From: Sphagnum compactum
Lineage: Eukaryota; Bryophyta; Sphagnopsida; Sphagnales
Assembly (NCBI GenBank): GCA_965153455.1
Contig: OZ234495.1
Coordinates: 13,574,875-13,638,874 of the forward strand
DNA: 64,000 bases
Direction of reading: 5' to 3'
Shown: in pieces, positions 52,643 to 64,000 of the stretch
Position numbering within the stretch: the stretch's first letter is position 1
Layout of the letters: each line of letters starts with the position of its first letter
The notes under the pieces: generated by a model
The model's database searches: none
Told to the model about the DNA's origin: nothing
What the model saw: only the letters and a program-made list of their open reading frames with translations
Made by a program: the position numbers and the translations under genes

Positions 52643-53559
52643 GATTTTGGTTGTGTATCAACCATGTAAATGAACTAGGTTTACAAAAAGAATTCATCTA
52701 TTGTGTTTGTTGTGTTTGTGCCATCAACATCATCATTGCATGCTTAGGTAACACCCCTTTCACTTTGGTTTCCTTTCATGTTGATCTTCGCCCTTCACTC
52801 TAGGATTATGTATTTTCAAGTTGCAAAGGAATTGAGCTTTGTGTTCATCATGGTATTGGTCCCTTTTGTTGTCTTCTACTATACAAGTTGGAACAACAAT
52901 TTCAAAGTGCATATTTCTTGCAATCATGGTCACTGTCCTTGCCTTCTTTTTCAAGTGAGCAAAAACTTGCCTTCCTACCTTCCCATGGTCTTGTCAAGCA
53001 AAAACTTTGAGTTGCAAGGAAATGTTGATGTTGTGAAGTATTTGGACAAGTGCACATTCAATTTGAACATGTGAAAGTAAGGAAACAATCTTCTAAAACC
53101 TTTTTTTGGTTTCATGAAATTCTTCAAGCTTTCTATGATCACAACCAATTTGTTTTCATGTTGAATCCTTAGTTTATTAAGGACTTGAATTTTTTAGGAG
53201 ATCATATTGAACATGTTTCATCAATTAATATTTTATATTACATATGATTCAAAAGTCTTTCTTCCAACCCTCAAGAGTTTTGTACCAAAATTTGCATGGA
53301 TGATCAAAAGTTATTTCAATTGTTGTTCATGAAACAATGCGCAATACTAATGATATTGTTGGAGTAGGGGTGTCAAGGACAAGACAAATATACAATTTGA
53401 AGAAGACAATATGAATTTGACAAATCATGAACGTGAAAATAAATAAAAGCTGATACTTTATTGGTTGAACAAGGCATGATGCATGCTAAACATGAAATGG
53501 ATTAGGAGTACAAGGGTGATGGCTTATGTTGACAACATTAACGGGTGAACCTTTATTTA

Positions 53560-53830
53560 TACTATTCAATGGAACTTTTAAAAACTTCATTAACCTTTTA
53601 AAAAAATTTGTTAATTAAATATTCTATAAACTTCTAAAAGTTTCCACCAACTTTGTTTTCTATAAGCTTTCACCAAGTACTCTTCTACTAGAAAAAACTT
53701 TCACCATTTTTTTATAAGCTTCTACCAACTATTTTTTAAGAAATTTTTGTCAATTTCATCTTTTAGAAGTTTCAATAATTACATTTTTCAAAAAAATTAT
53801 CAATTAGGTTTTTAGCAAAAATTCTATTTA
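53560..53830. repeat. Degenerate 30-40 bp tandem repeat
   Basis: Recurring words AACTTCTAAAAGTTTCCACC, TATAAGCTTTCACCAA, AAAACTTTCACCATTTTT, TATAAGCTTCTACCAACT and TTTAGAAGTTTCAA, all variations of a CTTCTA(A)AAG...TTTCACCAA unit. Confidence 0.6.
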
Positions 53831-55716
53831 AATTTGTTAGTGTCACGTCTTCAAAAATTTAAATATGTTCTTCAAGGATTTTCTTAGAAACTTCTAGAAC
53901 AAGAGGTGTTCAAGGATGAAAATTCTTTTGAACAAGTAAATGAAACATTATTTTTTCACACCATTAGAAAAATTTCTAAATTAAAATGGTTTTTTTATTT
54001 GCACATGTTGACATGACCTTGGCCTTGGGTTCACAACTATGGTTGAGACAAAACACAGGGAAATGATCTAGGACTAAAGCTAGGGAGGCCCCCAAATACA
54101 ATATTCATTTTGAAAAGGAAGTGTGTGAAAATGTAAAAAGATTCCCTAAAACTTCAAAATTCAAAATGCACTATCACTTTTGAAAATGTAAAATCTCGAA
54201 CAACAAAGTGTCCCACAACCTTGGAACAAGCTTTAAGGGATCAAACCTTTTCCAAATTGGGCTTCATTTACACCATTGGAAGAACAGTAAATAGTTTACA
54301 TTGTAATGGGGTCACATGGGGAAAAAAATAAATCCATAGTGGGAGTTATGGTCAAGAAAAAAAATTATGAATCAAACTACCAAAGTGATTTTTGACTGTT
54401 ATTTTGACTATTTGAAAGTTCAAATCACTTCCAAATCACAATATCTTTGTCTTGTTGAAAAGATTTCATTAAAATTTATAAGTTCTAGGTGGGGTTGAAT
54501 GCTCAAAACAAATTTTTTTGAGGGAGTAATGACATTCCAAAAATTCAAAATGCTAGAGGTCTTTGTTTGATACATAGGTTGATACTACAAACATGTCACC
54601 AAATTCTTCCAAAGCCAACCAATGGGACATGGAATTCATTTTTGCACCCAAACTCTAAGTCATTTGAATTTGATGCCAAGTTGTGGGGAAATTGTGCGTT
54701 GTTGCTACTTGGAGTTTCTAGTGGGTTCCAACAAGATTTTCACTATTGAATGTTTTCAACAAAATCATCATTGGAGGGTTTTTATAAGTTTTCATTTTCA
54801 ATGTGTTTTCATTTTTGCAAGGTGGGTGTTTACATGCTATGACGTACACAATTTGTTTCAAAATTGGAATTACATATAATATCAAATTTAGTAACAACAT
54901 GTAAGATTTCATTCATTTTGAATTATTCTAAAGATTGCATATAAATAATTTGGGCCAATTTTTTTTAGAAAGTCACAAGAATCATGAATATGAAGTTGGG
55001 TCATAATTGTGCATTTGTGTAAATGTACTCCAGTAATTTAATAAAGGTTTTTAAAACCTTTATTTGACATTAGTTTTTCATTTTTTTTAAAAATTCAAAA
55101 CTTCATCTTATTTTTATCAAATGATTATAAAAACATTTAGCCCCAATAATTTTTCAATGGACGAACATTTTTCAACCTAAAAAAATCATGATCATCAACA
55201 TTATCATACTACAATGTACTAATGAACATTTTAAAATCATCTGATTTAAATTCCTCAACCTTAAGAAAAATTAAAAACTTTAATGGAAAAGATTGTTCTT
55301 TAAGGTTTTTTTGTGTATGTGTAAAAAATTTCATGGAAAATTTATTATTAAATGTAGTACTTTTTAATCATTTGATGAAATTGCAAAAATGCTTCAAGTT
55401 TTTGCAAATTAAAAATAAATAAATTGTTGGACTATTATATCATTCATATGTGTATAGATTTCACAACATAATGTTAGATTGGGACATTAATCATCATTTA
55501 TTACAAAATTTTAATGAACATTATTTTCCAAATCCGCCATGATGCATGAAAATTGGATAAGTGCTAAAAACTATCAAATTGTGAAAGTTTTTTATGTGCA
55601 CCGTAGTATGCAAACCCCCAGGTGTATGTGGGCATTTCCAAAAAGATTGTTGAGGTTTACAACAAGGTTTTCATTTTGTGTGGAGATTTTTTGTCTTCAT
55701 TTTGTAGGGTTTTCAT

Positions 55717-55735
55717 TGTGTGTGTGTGTGTGTGT
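55717..55735. repeat. (TG)n microsatellite
   Basis: Nine TG units. Confidence 0.95.
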
Positions 55736-57930
55736 TCTACTTTTGAACTTTTGTGCAAGATTGTTTTTTTGTGATTAGCTCTTCCAAGGGTTTGCTTTTT
55801 GAAGTTGTTTTTAAGGTTTTATTTTTTCAAATTTTGTGTGCAAGGTCACTTTTAAGTTTTGCACCCAAATGTGAGGTTTTTATTTGTGCAACAACATCAA
55901 TTCCAAGTTTGTTTATTCTTCTTCTATGTTGGGGGCATTAAAGTTCATGTTAAGTTTGAATGTTGGTCCCTTATATGGGTGACTTTGTAGATAGTTCAAA
56001 TTTTTGGTCCACAATAGGCCCAAAGACATGATGATTTTAAAGATAAATCTACTATGTGTCCAAGTTTTGGGAGTTCATTTTGTGATCCCCAAGAATTTTA
56101 ACCATTTTTATATTTAGGTACATGCATAAATGTTGTGGACAACCTCAAAATAAACTAAAAGGAAGAAGGTGATTTTGTTTTCAAGTTTGGGAAATGTGAA
56201 TCTAAGGTGAATCTAAAGCAAGTCCTTTACTAAATTTTATTCCATTGGCATTAACCGTATGCATTGTTTAATGTGTGCAAGTGAATTGATTAACATGTAT
56301 TCATGAATGTCATTTTGTTTTAATTTCATCTTAAAGTTCTTATAGACCTTTTTGTCCTAATGTGTGAAGTTAAGGGACATGCCCTAGGTTTTTTTGGGGG
56401 GGATGTTATCACTTTGTAGAATTACCACTTATACCTTGGGACAAGCCTTGAAGCATGTCACATGCTTTACATTAACTTATTTGAGGTTATATGTCTAAAT
56501 GCAAGTTGAATGGTTCAATTGTCATGCTTTCAAATGTCAATGTGCCATTGGATGGAGTTGTGAACCCTCATATATTTGGTGGTCAAAGCATGAAAGTCAA
56601 TTTCCAACAATTGTATATTAACAAAAGCAAATTGAAGCATATATGGTAGTCATATTGAAACAAAGAAAATGTTTTCTAGTCTAGGGATCCTCATCAATGT
56701 CAACTTGGTGTAAAAAACTTGGATTTCTTAGTACTTTCTATTATAAATTGACGTAATGCTCCTTGTGTAAGTGTTGAAATAATGGAGGATGTTAGGATGA
56801 GAATGGGTTTGATGAGGCTGAAGATCTTCTAGATGTTCTTAACATTGAAATCACAATGAGGTTGAAGGTCATATCAATGAGTTTGCAAAATTGGGACATG
56901 TATCCATGATTCTTGATAAGTTTTATTCATGAAGTACTTGGTCACCCTTTAATATTGATTGAACCCTAGTGCTTGCATTGTCACCTTGTAATGTGCCAAT
57001 TTCAAGGCTCACATTTTACATTATAAATGCATGTTTGGTGTTTGGTGAAACCCTTATTACGATTGAATGAATGTTTGCATGTTTTGACATTTGTTTTCTC
57101 TTTTCTTTGTTTCACACTACCAATCCATAAAAGTGTAACTGATATCTACTATGGCCCCTCAGTGGATGCTTGGGAAAGAACCTCCCAATCCATATATACA
57201 AGGGAGGTTTGGTGAGAAAGGTGATATTTATCCAACATTGGTGCATACTGTAGTATGTACCTTGACAGCTTCAACACTAATTATATTATTTGCAAAATGT
57301 TCAAATTTTCAAAAAATAAATAAATTCAAAGAACATTTTTTTGTGAAAGAATGTGCGAAATCTTTCGGAATATTGAAAATAGTTTTTTTTTTTTTACATG
57401 GAATCTTCAAAACTAATTAATTATTCAATAGACATGTGTTTAAAGCTGCCCCTGTACTGCAGTACTACTCTACATCAAGCAGAAAGAAAACAGATTTGTT
57501 TGAATAAGAAACATGAGAGCTCAAGTTTGTGCCTACTAATTATTTTGACAATCAAGCAGCAAGTAAACACATTCATTTGAATAAGAATTTGTGGGGTTTC
57601 ATTTGGTTAGTTTGTAGTAGTACTGCAACACACAAGCAAACAGAAAAATTTGAATAAGGAGGAGGTACTTCGTAATAAAAAGAGGAATTGGGTGAAGGGA
57701 GAAGGGGGAATGGGAAAAGCTCTGAATCCAAGGAAGGGGTAATTGTCAGATTCAAATGCAAGTAAGTCTACTACTACAATCATGAACCGTTTGTGTGAGG
57801 CGCTAGGCAGCATTTGAGGGGAGATCAACCCAATTAACGCATTTAAGCAAAGCGTCAGGATCACGTCGCCATAGATCTGACCGACATTTTGAAACTCATC
57901 AATGAGCCCTCTTCCCCAAATAGCTGCTGC

Positions 57931-57950
57931 TGGCTGGCTGGCTGGCTGGC
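57931..57950. repeat. (TGGC)n microsatellite
   Basis: Five tandem TGGC units. Confidence 0.95.
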
Positions 57951-59018
57951 TAGCTGCGGGTTCCCATAATTGGAAACACAAAGCCATAAGGCACAATTCT
58001 CTAGTAACTTATCAGCTACTGCTGGCTGCTGCACACCCATTCTAACTACATAATATTGTCATTTATATATACGGCACTAAGTTAGTACGCTCCAGCTTTG
58101 AATTAGCCTGAAACCCTTGGGCTGCATGAAAGTATAAAACAGACATCACATATGTTTTAATTGTAAGACGGTGATCTAGTTCTCTCCTAGCTCTGTCGCT
58201 TCTGTAAAAAAATTTCAAGATTGATTAACTAATGTCTTCAGGTTCCAAAGAAGGGACGATCCTGACAAAATTACAACCAAGAAAATGAAGCTAACTAGTG
58301 CTATAATAATATTTTCAGGACCACCTTCCTTCCTGGATGACCTATTTATCATCAGCAAGACCTTTGATGCTAGCCTATCCGGAGAATGACTAAGGTAGAT
58401 GAACTTGAATGATCAGTTTGCATAGTTATCTTGCAAATTGTCAAAAAGTGGACATGTGTGTAGTTTTTTGCAATTACCACATGGATGAGTACACCAATGG
58501 AAATGCAATCAATTTGCTCGTGCAACTCTGTGCAGACAGAAGAGCAGCACTTCCCCTGCTAAAAAAAACCTCTCCCTGTTCCCCACCCCAATCAAAAAAG
58601 TTCGGTTCCATCTGAGTGCATGCTAAGCCTTCCCATTGGCTGCATGAACTTTTTATTTCTAAAACTCTTGGCCATCATTTTCAACCTGAGCTAATACCTC
58701 TTCCTATGAAAGTGGGTATCTTAAGAAAAAAAAAAGGAATCCCTTTCACTCCATGACACGACTTCTCATTGGTTGCATGGAAATTCTACTCCTAAAATTG
58801 GCTGCCACTATTTTCGGCCTGGACTAATATCCCTTCTTAAGAACACCCTACCTATTTTGGCCTTTATTAGTTTTAATCACATCCAACAAAGGGTGTTAAT
58901 TGTTTTCACCCCATGGAAACGGCCCTTTGACTTCACCTTTGTGTTCCCAAGCTTCTACACATTTCTCTATTGTTAACTCATTGTTATGCTTCTATCAAAT
59001 TGACTAACTACATTCTGT

Positions 59019-59889
59019 TGCAAACATCAGATACTTTAGATTATGGTTGTTTCTCATTGACCTTTAACTAGTGGTGACCTCTATAAATATAGTTTAGTTG
59101 TCTTTTAAATGAAAATACAAAAATCCAATAAAAGACCAATGGCTGGAACCATCACAAAGGAGACAAAAAAGGAAGGCCAAGGAAAGGTCAAAAAACGCAC
59201 AACCCCGCAGGAACCAAAAAAGGAAGAGGGTTAGTCCCCCTTGTGGTAGGAAGCTATTCCACACACGGCCCCTTTAATGTCGTTGACATGCAAATCATAG
59301 GATTTAATAGTAACGAGAGGTCTAGAATAAACATCACCCACCAACGCAATCTTCTTCTCTATAACCGCAGCTAAAGCATATTGAAAAACAATATTAACAC
59401 GATGCCTAAAAAACTGAATGCAAAAAGACAAGGATAAATGTCCTCCCGATCATCTATCGTGGAAAAGATGGGCACATTCCTTGATGAAACGATCCATATC
59501 ATGCTCGAAGGCACCGTGCACCTCCAAGGCCATTAGAATAAAGTGGTGCCCTTCATGAAGCCCCCTATACTTGTGGATTTTAGCAATGGCGTTAAGTTCT
59601 GCAGCTACACCTGCTGGTCGATTAATGACACTCAAAGTCACTATCTCTCGTGTCGAGTCAATAATCAACACATCAGCAACAAGGACCTGGTCCTTGCAAG
59701 TCATGTAAAGATTAGCTTGTAATGAACCTCCTAACGTAAAGGCAATTTTTTAAATTACTAATGAACCTTTGTAAAATTAATAGTTCACAAAAGGTCAATG
59801 ATGGTTGTTGTACAATATTTGTTCACTACCTTTCCTAATCTATTAACAAAAACCTTTGTTATTTTTTAATACAATTTTGACATTTTACA
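59019..59889 (+). repeat. Presumed 5' LTR of the copia element, interrupted
   Basis: Ends in ACA directly before the primer-binding site. The start at TGTTGCAAAC is a guess from the usual TG...CA rule. A TATA-like CTATAAATAT lies at 59081-59090, as expected in U3. About 550 bp of unrelated LINE-derived sequence lies inside; without it the LTR would be about 310 bp. The 3' LTR is outside the window, so the ends cannot be confirmed. Confidence 0.4.
59231..59704 (-). pseudogene. LINE/RT C-terminal endonuclease-domain fragment
   Basis: Minus-strand frames 59704-59450 (84 aa) and 59431-59231 (66 aa) are two parts of one protein broken by a frame change and stop near 59445. ADVLIIDSTREIVTLSVI, then AAELNAIAKIHKYRGLHEG, HFILMALEVHGAF and MDRFIKECAHLFHDR follow the layout of the restriction-like endonuclease domain at the C-terminus of some plant non-LTR reverse transcriptases. 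The second part (LSFCIQFFRHRVNIVFQYAL) is the usual continuation. Assignment is from pattern memory. There is no reverse transcriptase core here. Base composition is less AT-rich than its surroundings, so it may be a younger insertion. Confidence 0.5.
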
Positions 59890-59903
59890 TGGTATTGGAG
59901 CCA
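59890..59903 (+). other. Primer-binding site of the copia element
   Basis: TGGTATTGGAGCCA, two mismatches from TGGTATCAGAGCCA, the complement of the plant initiator methionine tRNA 3' end that primes most copia elements. Confidence 0.75.
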
Positions 59904-62039
59904 AGTTTAAGAAAAGTAATTGAGTTAAGAGAGTGCTAGTCAACAACAGTAAAAATGGCTCAAGTTCAGGTCAATAGTAAGGACATTTTTATTGGAGGAA
60001 GTAACAAGTTATAAAGAGTTGTAAACTACAATGTTTGGTAACTCAAGATGAGAGCTATTTTGAAGAGGGGGAACCTTTGGGATATCATTGAAAATGTTGT
60101 AACACCTCTTACATTTCCTATTGTTGTCAGTGGTGTGTAAATAACAAAGTTGATGTTATGTAACATGAAAAACAAAGTGATGGTGGAATTGATTATGTTA
60201 ATCAAAAATAATTTGGTGGATATGGTAATAATATTCACGAACCTTGCTTTGGCATGGCAAGCATTAAAGTTTTAGTTTCAGTCAAAAGATGCATCACAAA
60301 TCAACTTCTTGTTGCAACAATTACGCAACATCAACATGAAGGAGGGCATTGACATCAAGAATATATTTCAAAAGCAACAGACCTTAAGAACTACTTGGCT
60401 ATGTTGGGAGAACCAATATCTGAAAGGACCCTAGTGAACTTGTTGTTTAATGAATTCCCTCATAGTTAAGAAGGTGTTATTTAAAATCTTCCACTATGAT
60501 GTGATGTCATCTTTTGAAAGTGGGTCAAAGTAAGATAAAGTATACCAAAAAAGGAAACATCTCCATTTTAACCTTGCGCCTCTCATGTAACTACCATAAA
60601 GTAACATCAAATTAGATGAAAGTATGTGTCGAATAACATTAGTTGGTTCTATTAAGTTTATAAAAAAATAATTTTAAGAAAATTAAAAGAAAATGAATTT
60701 TAAAAATAGATTAAAAGATACATTTCAAACCAACTGAAAAAATGTGTTCAAACCTACTTTTTAGTTAGAAATATTAATGAAATTGATATGTAATAAGTTA
60801 GGAAATGAAGATCAACATATGTTTTAGCAAATCATCCAAAAAAAATCTATTTCCTTTCTGTAAGAACTTTGACACCTACTTGAAATCAAAAGCCCATAAT
60901 GAAAAATAGACGTCAAAAGTTATTTTATTTTGAAAAACCTAATATTACAGTTTGAATTATGAAAATCAATGCACATTAGGGTAAACAAATATCATATTTA
61001 ATCATTGAAATGAAAATATTCAATGTTCCACAATTCTGTAATGGGTTTTGTTGTTATTTTAAATCTATTTGTTCTAGTTTTGACATAGTAATCAAGTTGT
61101 TCACTATATCTTGCTTACACCCAAGTGTGAGTGCCAAGCAACTCACTGAATACCATCATATGGAGTGAAAGGACCAATAACTTGGAGGTGAAGAAACGTT
61201 CACTGTACAGTATTCATGCGGCCAAAACTATGATGTTCGAAGAGCATGAATGGCAAATCCAAGAGGCCAAAAAAGGAAACCCTCATTTACAAAAATGCTA
61301 GAACATAAAGCCTAGAAAAGAATGACATGTTTTGTTTGTGGCACAAAAGGTCATGTAACCAAGGATTATCTTGATTGGAAATTACTAGCTAACTCAAAGG
61401 AAAAAGAGAAGTCAACAAACTTGGTGGAAAAAAACAATGGCAATGAAACATTTCTAATCACGAAAAAGTCATGAAAGTTGCCTTGACACAATTTCACAAT
61501 TGTATAAGTACAAGTCAAAATTGGTACCTAGGCAATGGTACATCCCCTCATGTGACTGGTTTTGCATAAAATGTCACCAATATACATTTCAAAATGAGAG
61601 GCTAGGTGAATTGTGCTAGGGTGAATCTCACAATCATTACTAGAAATTGCATGTAGTTCCATTGTGCATTCCACCCATTGTTGAATGGAAATCTTGAAAT
61701 CCATTCTAGTGATTTAGGACTTTGTTCTAATGGATGTCATTAAGAAATGGGTCACATGGCAACAATTCCATTAGCAAATCCACCCAACAACATGTTCAAT
61801 GGTTGGTCATGCATTTCCACTATGCGTTATTATGCATTTTTGTTCATCATATATGCAACATGTAGTGGTTTTGGATGTTAATATTTTATTTTACAATTTA
61901 TTATTATTCATATTTTTAAAACATATGACCTATATATAGTCATTGTATGGTCAACATAAAATCAACACACGACATGCAAAAATCAACATACAAACCATAT
62001 ACGGTTAACATACGACTGAAATACAATTGTTGGTATCAA

Positions 62040-62095
62040 GGATTGAACCTTGGTTTCCTTGGAGACCATTCGAGGTCTTTGCCATCCAACTACCA
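62040..62095 (-). repeat. SINE-like module S1, copy 2, inside the CACTA-like element
   Basis: On the minus strand: A-box-like TGGTAGTTGGATGG (62095-62082), a GACC...GGTC stem, and B-box GGTTCAATCC (62049-62040), 46 bp apart, a tRNA-like arrangement. Related to 47991-48050. Confidence 0.55.
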
Positions 62096-62159
62096 TTTTA
62101 CATTGTAAATAAAACATGTGGAAAATTACATATATCCAATTATAAATAAAATTGCATGT

Positions 62160-62310
62160 GAATTTCACTATGCAATTTCCTTTCTGCATTGTGCATTTCT
62201 AATATGCAATTTCCATTGTGCATTTTTGCTTTGCAATTTCCACTATGCATTTCCACTATGTAATTTCCATTGTACATTTCCACTTTGTAGTTTCCATTAT
62301 GCATTTCCAT
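62160..62310 (+). repeat. TGCAATTTCC minisatellite in the CACTA-like element
   Basis: About ten imperfect units of 14-16 bp, alternating ATGCAATTTCC and ATGCATTTCCACT-type words. CACTA elements often carry such subterminal arrays. Confidence 0.8.
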
Positions 62311-64000
62311 TGATCCATGGAGTTTCAAATTTTAAGTCAAAATTTTGTGAATGACCATAAAAAATAGCTCAAATTTTTATGGGAATTTCATAAAACAAAA
62401 AATATTTTGTCCACATCCACCTTACTCCCATTGGGTCCCCAATGGTGCATGGATGGGAATGTAATTCAATAGGAATTTCTCACTAAACATCCATTACATT
62501 GGAAATTGATGGTCAAATCCACCTAGGATGTTGTCCCCTACTAATGTTTCCATTCAACAACTAGTTCAGTGGTTAGCTTCAGTGGAATAAGACATGGTTT
62601 CTAGTAGTGAATGTAATCAGGAAAGGAAATGCCTATGTTGATGGAATAATCATGACCAATGTTTTCTATGTTTCAATTCTTGAATATAATATTAATCATT
62701 TTTGTAAAATCATTGTTGCAAGCAAGGAATATAATCATGTTTCTTGGGGATTCATGTTAGATTTTGGACAATAAAAAAACTAGAAAAACCATCAATGTAA
62801 GATTTATAAACCATCAATGCTAATGGTTTATGTAAATTAGGCAATAAAGGTCAAAACACATGTGAATTTAGTTGTTGCAAAAGCAAAAACTCACTTTTGG
62901 GCACTTTTGGGCATAAGAAATATGGGCACCTCCATTGCTCAAGGCTAAAACATTTGTCACAACAAAATAAAATAATTGGCATGCTAAAAATATAATTTTT
63001 GAAAGTAGTTTGTGAAGGATGCTTAGTGAGGGGCAGCGTCATTGTGAAAAGTTTTCACATGAGAACATGAATTGTGCAAAAAATGTGTTATATTTTATTC
63101 ATGCAAATCTAGTTGGTCCAATATCAAAGGATTCATTGCACAAATCAAAGTATTTTTTGGTGTTCACAAATGAATATTGTTGGAAAAACTGGGTTTATCT
63201 TTTGTGTGCCAAAAATGAAACCTTTGTTAAATTCAAGATCTTCAAAGAGTTAATGGAAGGTGAAACAAGGGAGAGGATATATTAAGCATTGAGAACAAAC
63301 CATGGAGGGGAGTTCACACCTATAACATTTAATAACTATTGCGAAATTCACGGAATCAAAAAAAACTAACCAAATGTTGATTCCACAACAAAATGGGGTG
63401 GTAGAAGGGAAAAATTGCACCATAGTCGAAAAGGTGAGGAACATGGTGGTTTCGAGGAAAGTCCCATCATTTTTTGGTTTAAGGCAATTAATACTTCAAT
63501 TTTTTTGTCAACAGAAGGCCTATGTGTGTGAACAAATGAATCATTCCAGAACAAAAATATAGCAAGTAAAAACCACATGTCAATCACTTTTGTGTCTTTG
63601 GTTGTCTAATATCATACATGTCCCAAAACAAGATCGTGACAAAATGAGCAGCAAAATAAAGAAGTCCTTGTTTATGGGTTATGTTGATAAGTTTAAAGTG
63701 TATAGATTGAATGATTTTAAGTAGAAACAAATCATTTTGAATAATGATGTGACATTTGATGAAAGCAAGATAGGATACAAACACCTAGATTGAAAAATAT
63801 TAATCTTAGAAAAAAAATTATTCCCCATACAACAGAACATTTGGGAGTTTCTTGCATGAGATATGTCAATTTTGCTGAACAATGTTATTCAACAAGATGG
63901 ATTAATTAACATGTCAAACATTTCAATTGACTATCAACCACTGCATGTTGTTGATCAACAAGCATAACAAGACCTAGGATCAAAGAATCCTGTAGTTGAT

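Larger units (their letters stand above)
53831..59018. other. Gene-poor AT-rich sequence
   Basis: No gene recognised. Includes a (TG)n microsatellite at 55717-55735 and a (TGGC)n microsatellite at 57931-57950. Confidence 0.5.
61635..62609 (+). mobile_element. Non-autonomous CACTA-like DNA transposon, 975 bp, nested in the copia protease region
   Basis: The left end is CATTACTAGAAA. The right end, read on the other strand, is CACTACTAGAAA (11 of 12 identical), the canonical CACTA/EnSpm terminus. A flanking AAT (61632-61634 and 62610-62612) is the expected 3-bp target duplication. A further subterminal word TTGTTGAATGGAAA occurs near both ends in inverse orientation (about 61678 and 62560). 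No transposase is encoded; the interior has a TGCAATTTCC minisatellite and a SINE-like module. The element splits the copia polyprotein between the protease and GAG-pre-integrase segments. Confidence 0.85.
59890..64000 (+). mobile_element. Decayed Ty1/copia retrotransposon, continuing past the window
   Basis: In order on the plus strand: primer-binding site; gag with LKMRAILKRGNLWDIIE and NINMKEGIDIKNIF (59955-60480); zinc knuckle CFVCGTKGHVTKDY (61328-61369) with its last Cys replaced by Tyr; protease WYLGNGTSPHVTG (61516-61560); a nested 975-bp element (61635-62609); GAG-pre-integrase HKKYGHLHCSRLKHLS (62912-62965) with CEGC; integrase IHANLVGPIS and TNHGGEF (63100-63310), QQNGVVEGKN (63380-63415); and the following DVTFDE core near 63750. 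Many stops and frame changes. The protease aspartate (LDSG to LGNG) and two of the three integrase acidic residues (HTDL to HANL; TDxGGEF to TNHGGEF) are lost, so it cannot be autonomous. The order protease-integrase identifies copia. Confidence 0.88.

Noticed and set aside
62118-62354. Open frame with repeated CNFHCAF words
   Set aside because: It is the translation of the TGCAATTTCC minisatellite in the CACTA-like element.
1-64000. CRISPR array, operon or other prokaryote-like system
   Set aside because: The window has spliced plant genes and plant retroelements throughout; no regularly spaced identical repeats and no bacterial-type gene cluster were seen.

Overview
This window is nuclear DNA of a land plant. 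The genes have GT-AG introns and clear plant-specific homologues: a plastid-type zinc-ribbon protein, the nucleotide-rhamnose synthase/epimerase-reductase, a DUF3537 membrane protein, and a plant coiled-coil/WD40 protein. The spaces between them are long, AT-rich and filled with decayed transposons and simple repeats. The lineage cannot be fixed from the sequence. Introns of about 130-850 bp and several unfamiliar repeat families would suit a seed-free plant or gymnosperm, but that is inference.

Layout. The first 36 kb form a gene-bearing part. A plastid-targeted zinc-ribbon membrane protein lies at 209-2844 (+). A single-exon type II membrane protein with one frameshift lies at 6457-8099 (-). 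An eight-exon WD40 protein lies at 14460-19088 (+). A second repeat-filled stretch at 19-27 kb holds a decayed transposase-like gene (about 23.8-24.8 kb) and three tandem diverged units (25.2-26.57 kb). The two-exon UER1 (NRS/ER) gene lies at 28549-29576 (+) with an intron in its 5' leader. A four-exon DUF3537 gene lies at 32793-35560 (-); this is the family proposed as plant relatives of insect gustatory receptors.

From 36 to 59 kb I found no intact gene. There are scattered remnants of an RCC1-repeat gene (about 40.2-43.0 kb), SINE-like modules, a TAGG/CCTA-rich repeat family present in opposite orientations at 38.8-39.24 and 49.69-50.1 kb, and many minisatellites. The last 5 kb is a nested transposon pile. 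A Ty1/copia retrotransposon (primer-binding site at 59890, gag, zinc knuckle, protease, GAG-pre-integrase, integrase) has lost key catalytic residues. It is interrupted by a 975-bp CACTA-like element with matching 3-bp target duplications. That element in turn holds a tRNA-like SINE module. A LINE endonuclease-domain fragment sits in the presumed 5' LTR.

The genes are independent housekeeping or membrane genes, not a cluster. UER1 makes UDP-L-rhamnose for cell-wall polymers; the others have no shared pathway that I can see. I found no convincing new multi-gene system. The most useful observations are the nested transposon stratigraphy, the DUF3537 gene model, the frame breaks in two otherwise conserved genes, and several undescribed repeat families.
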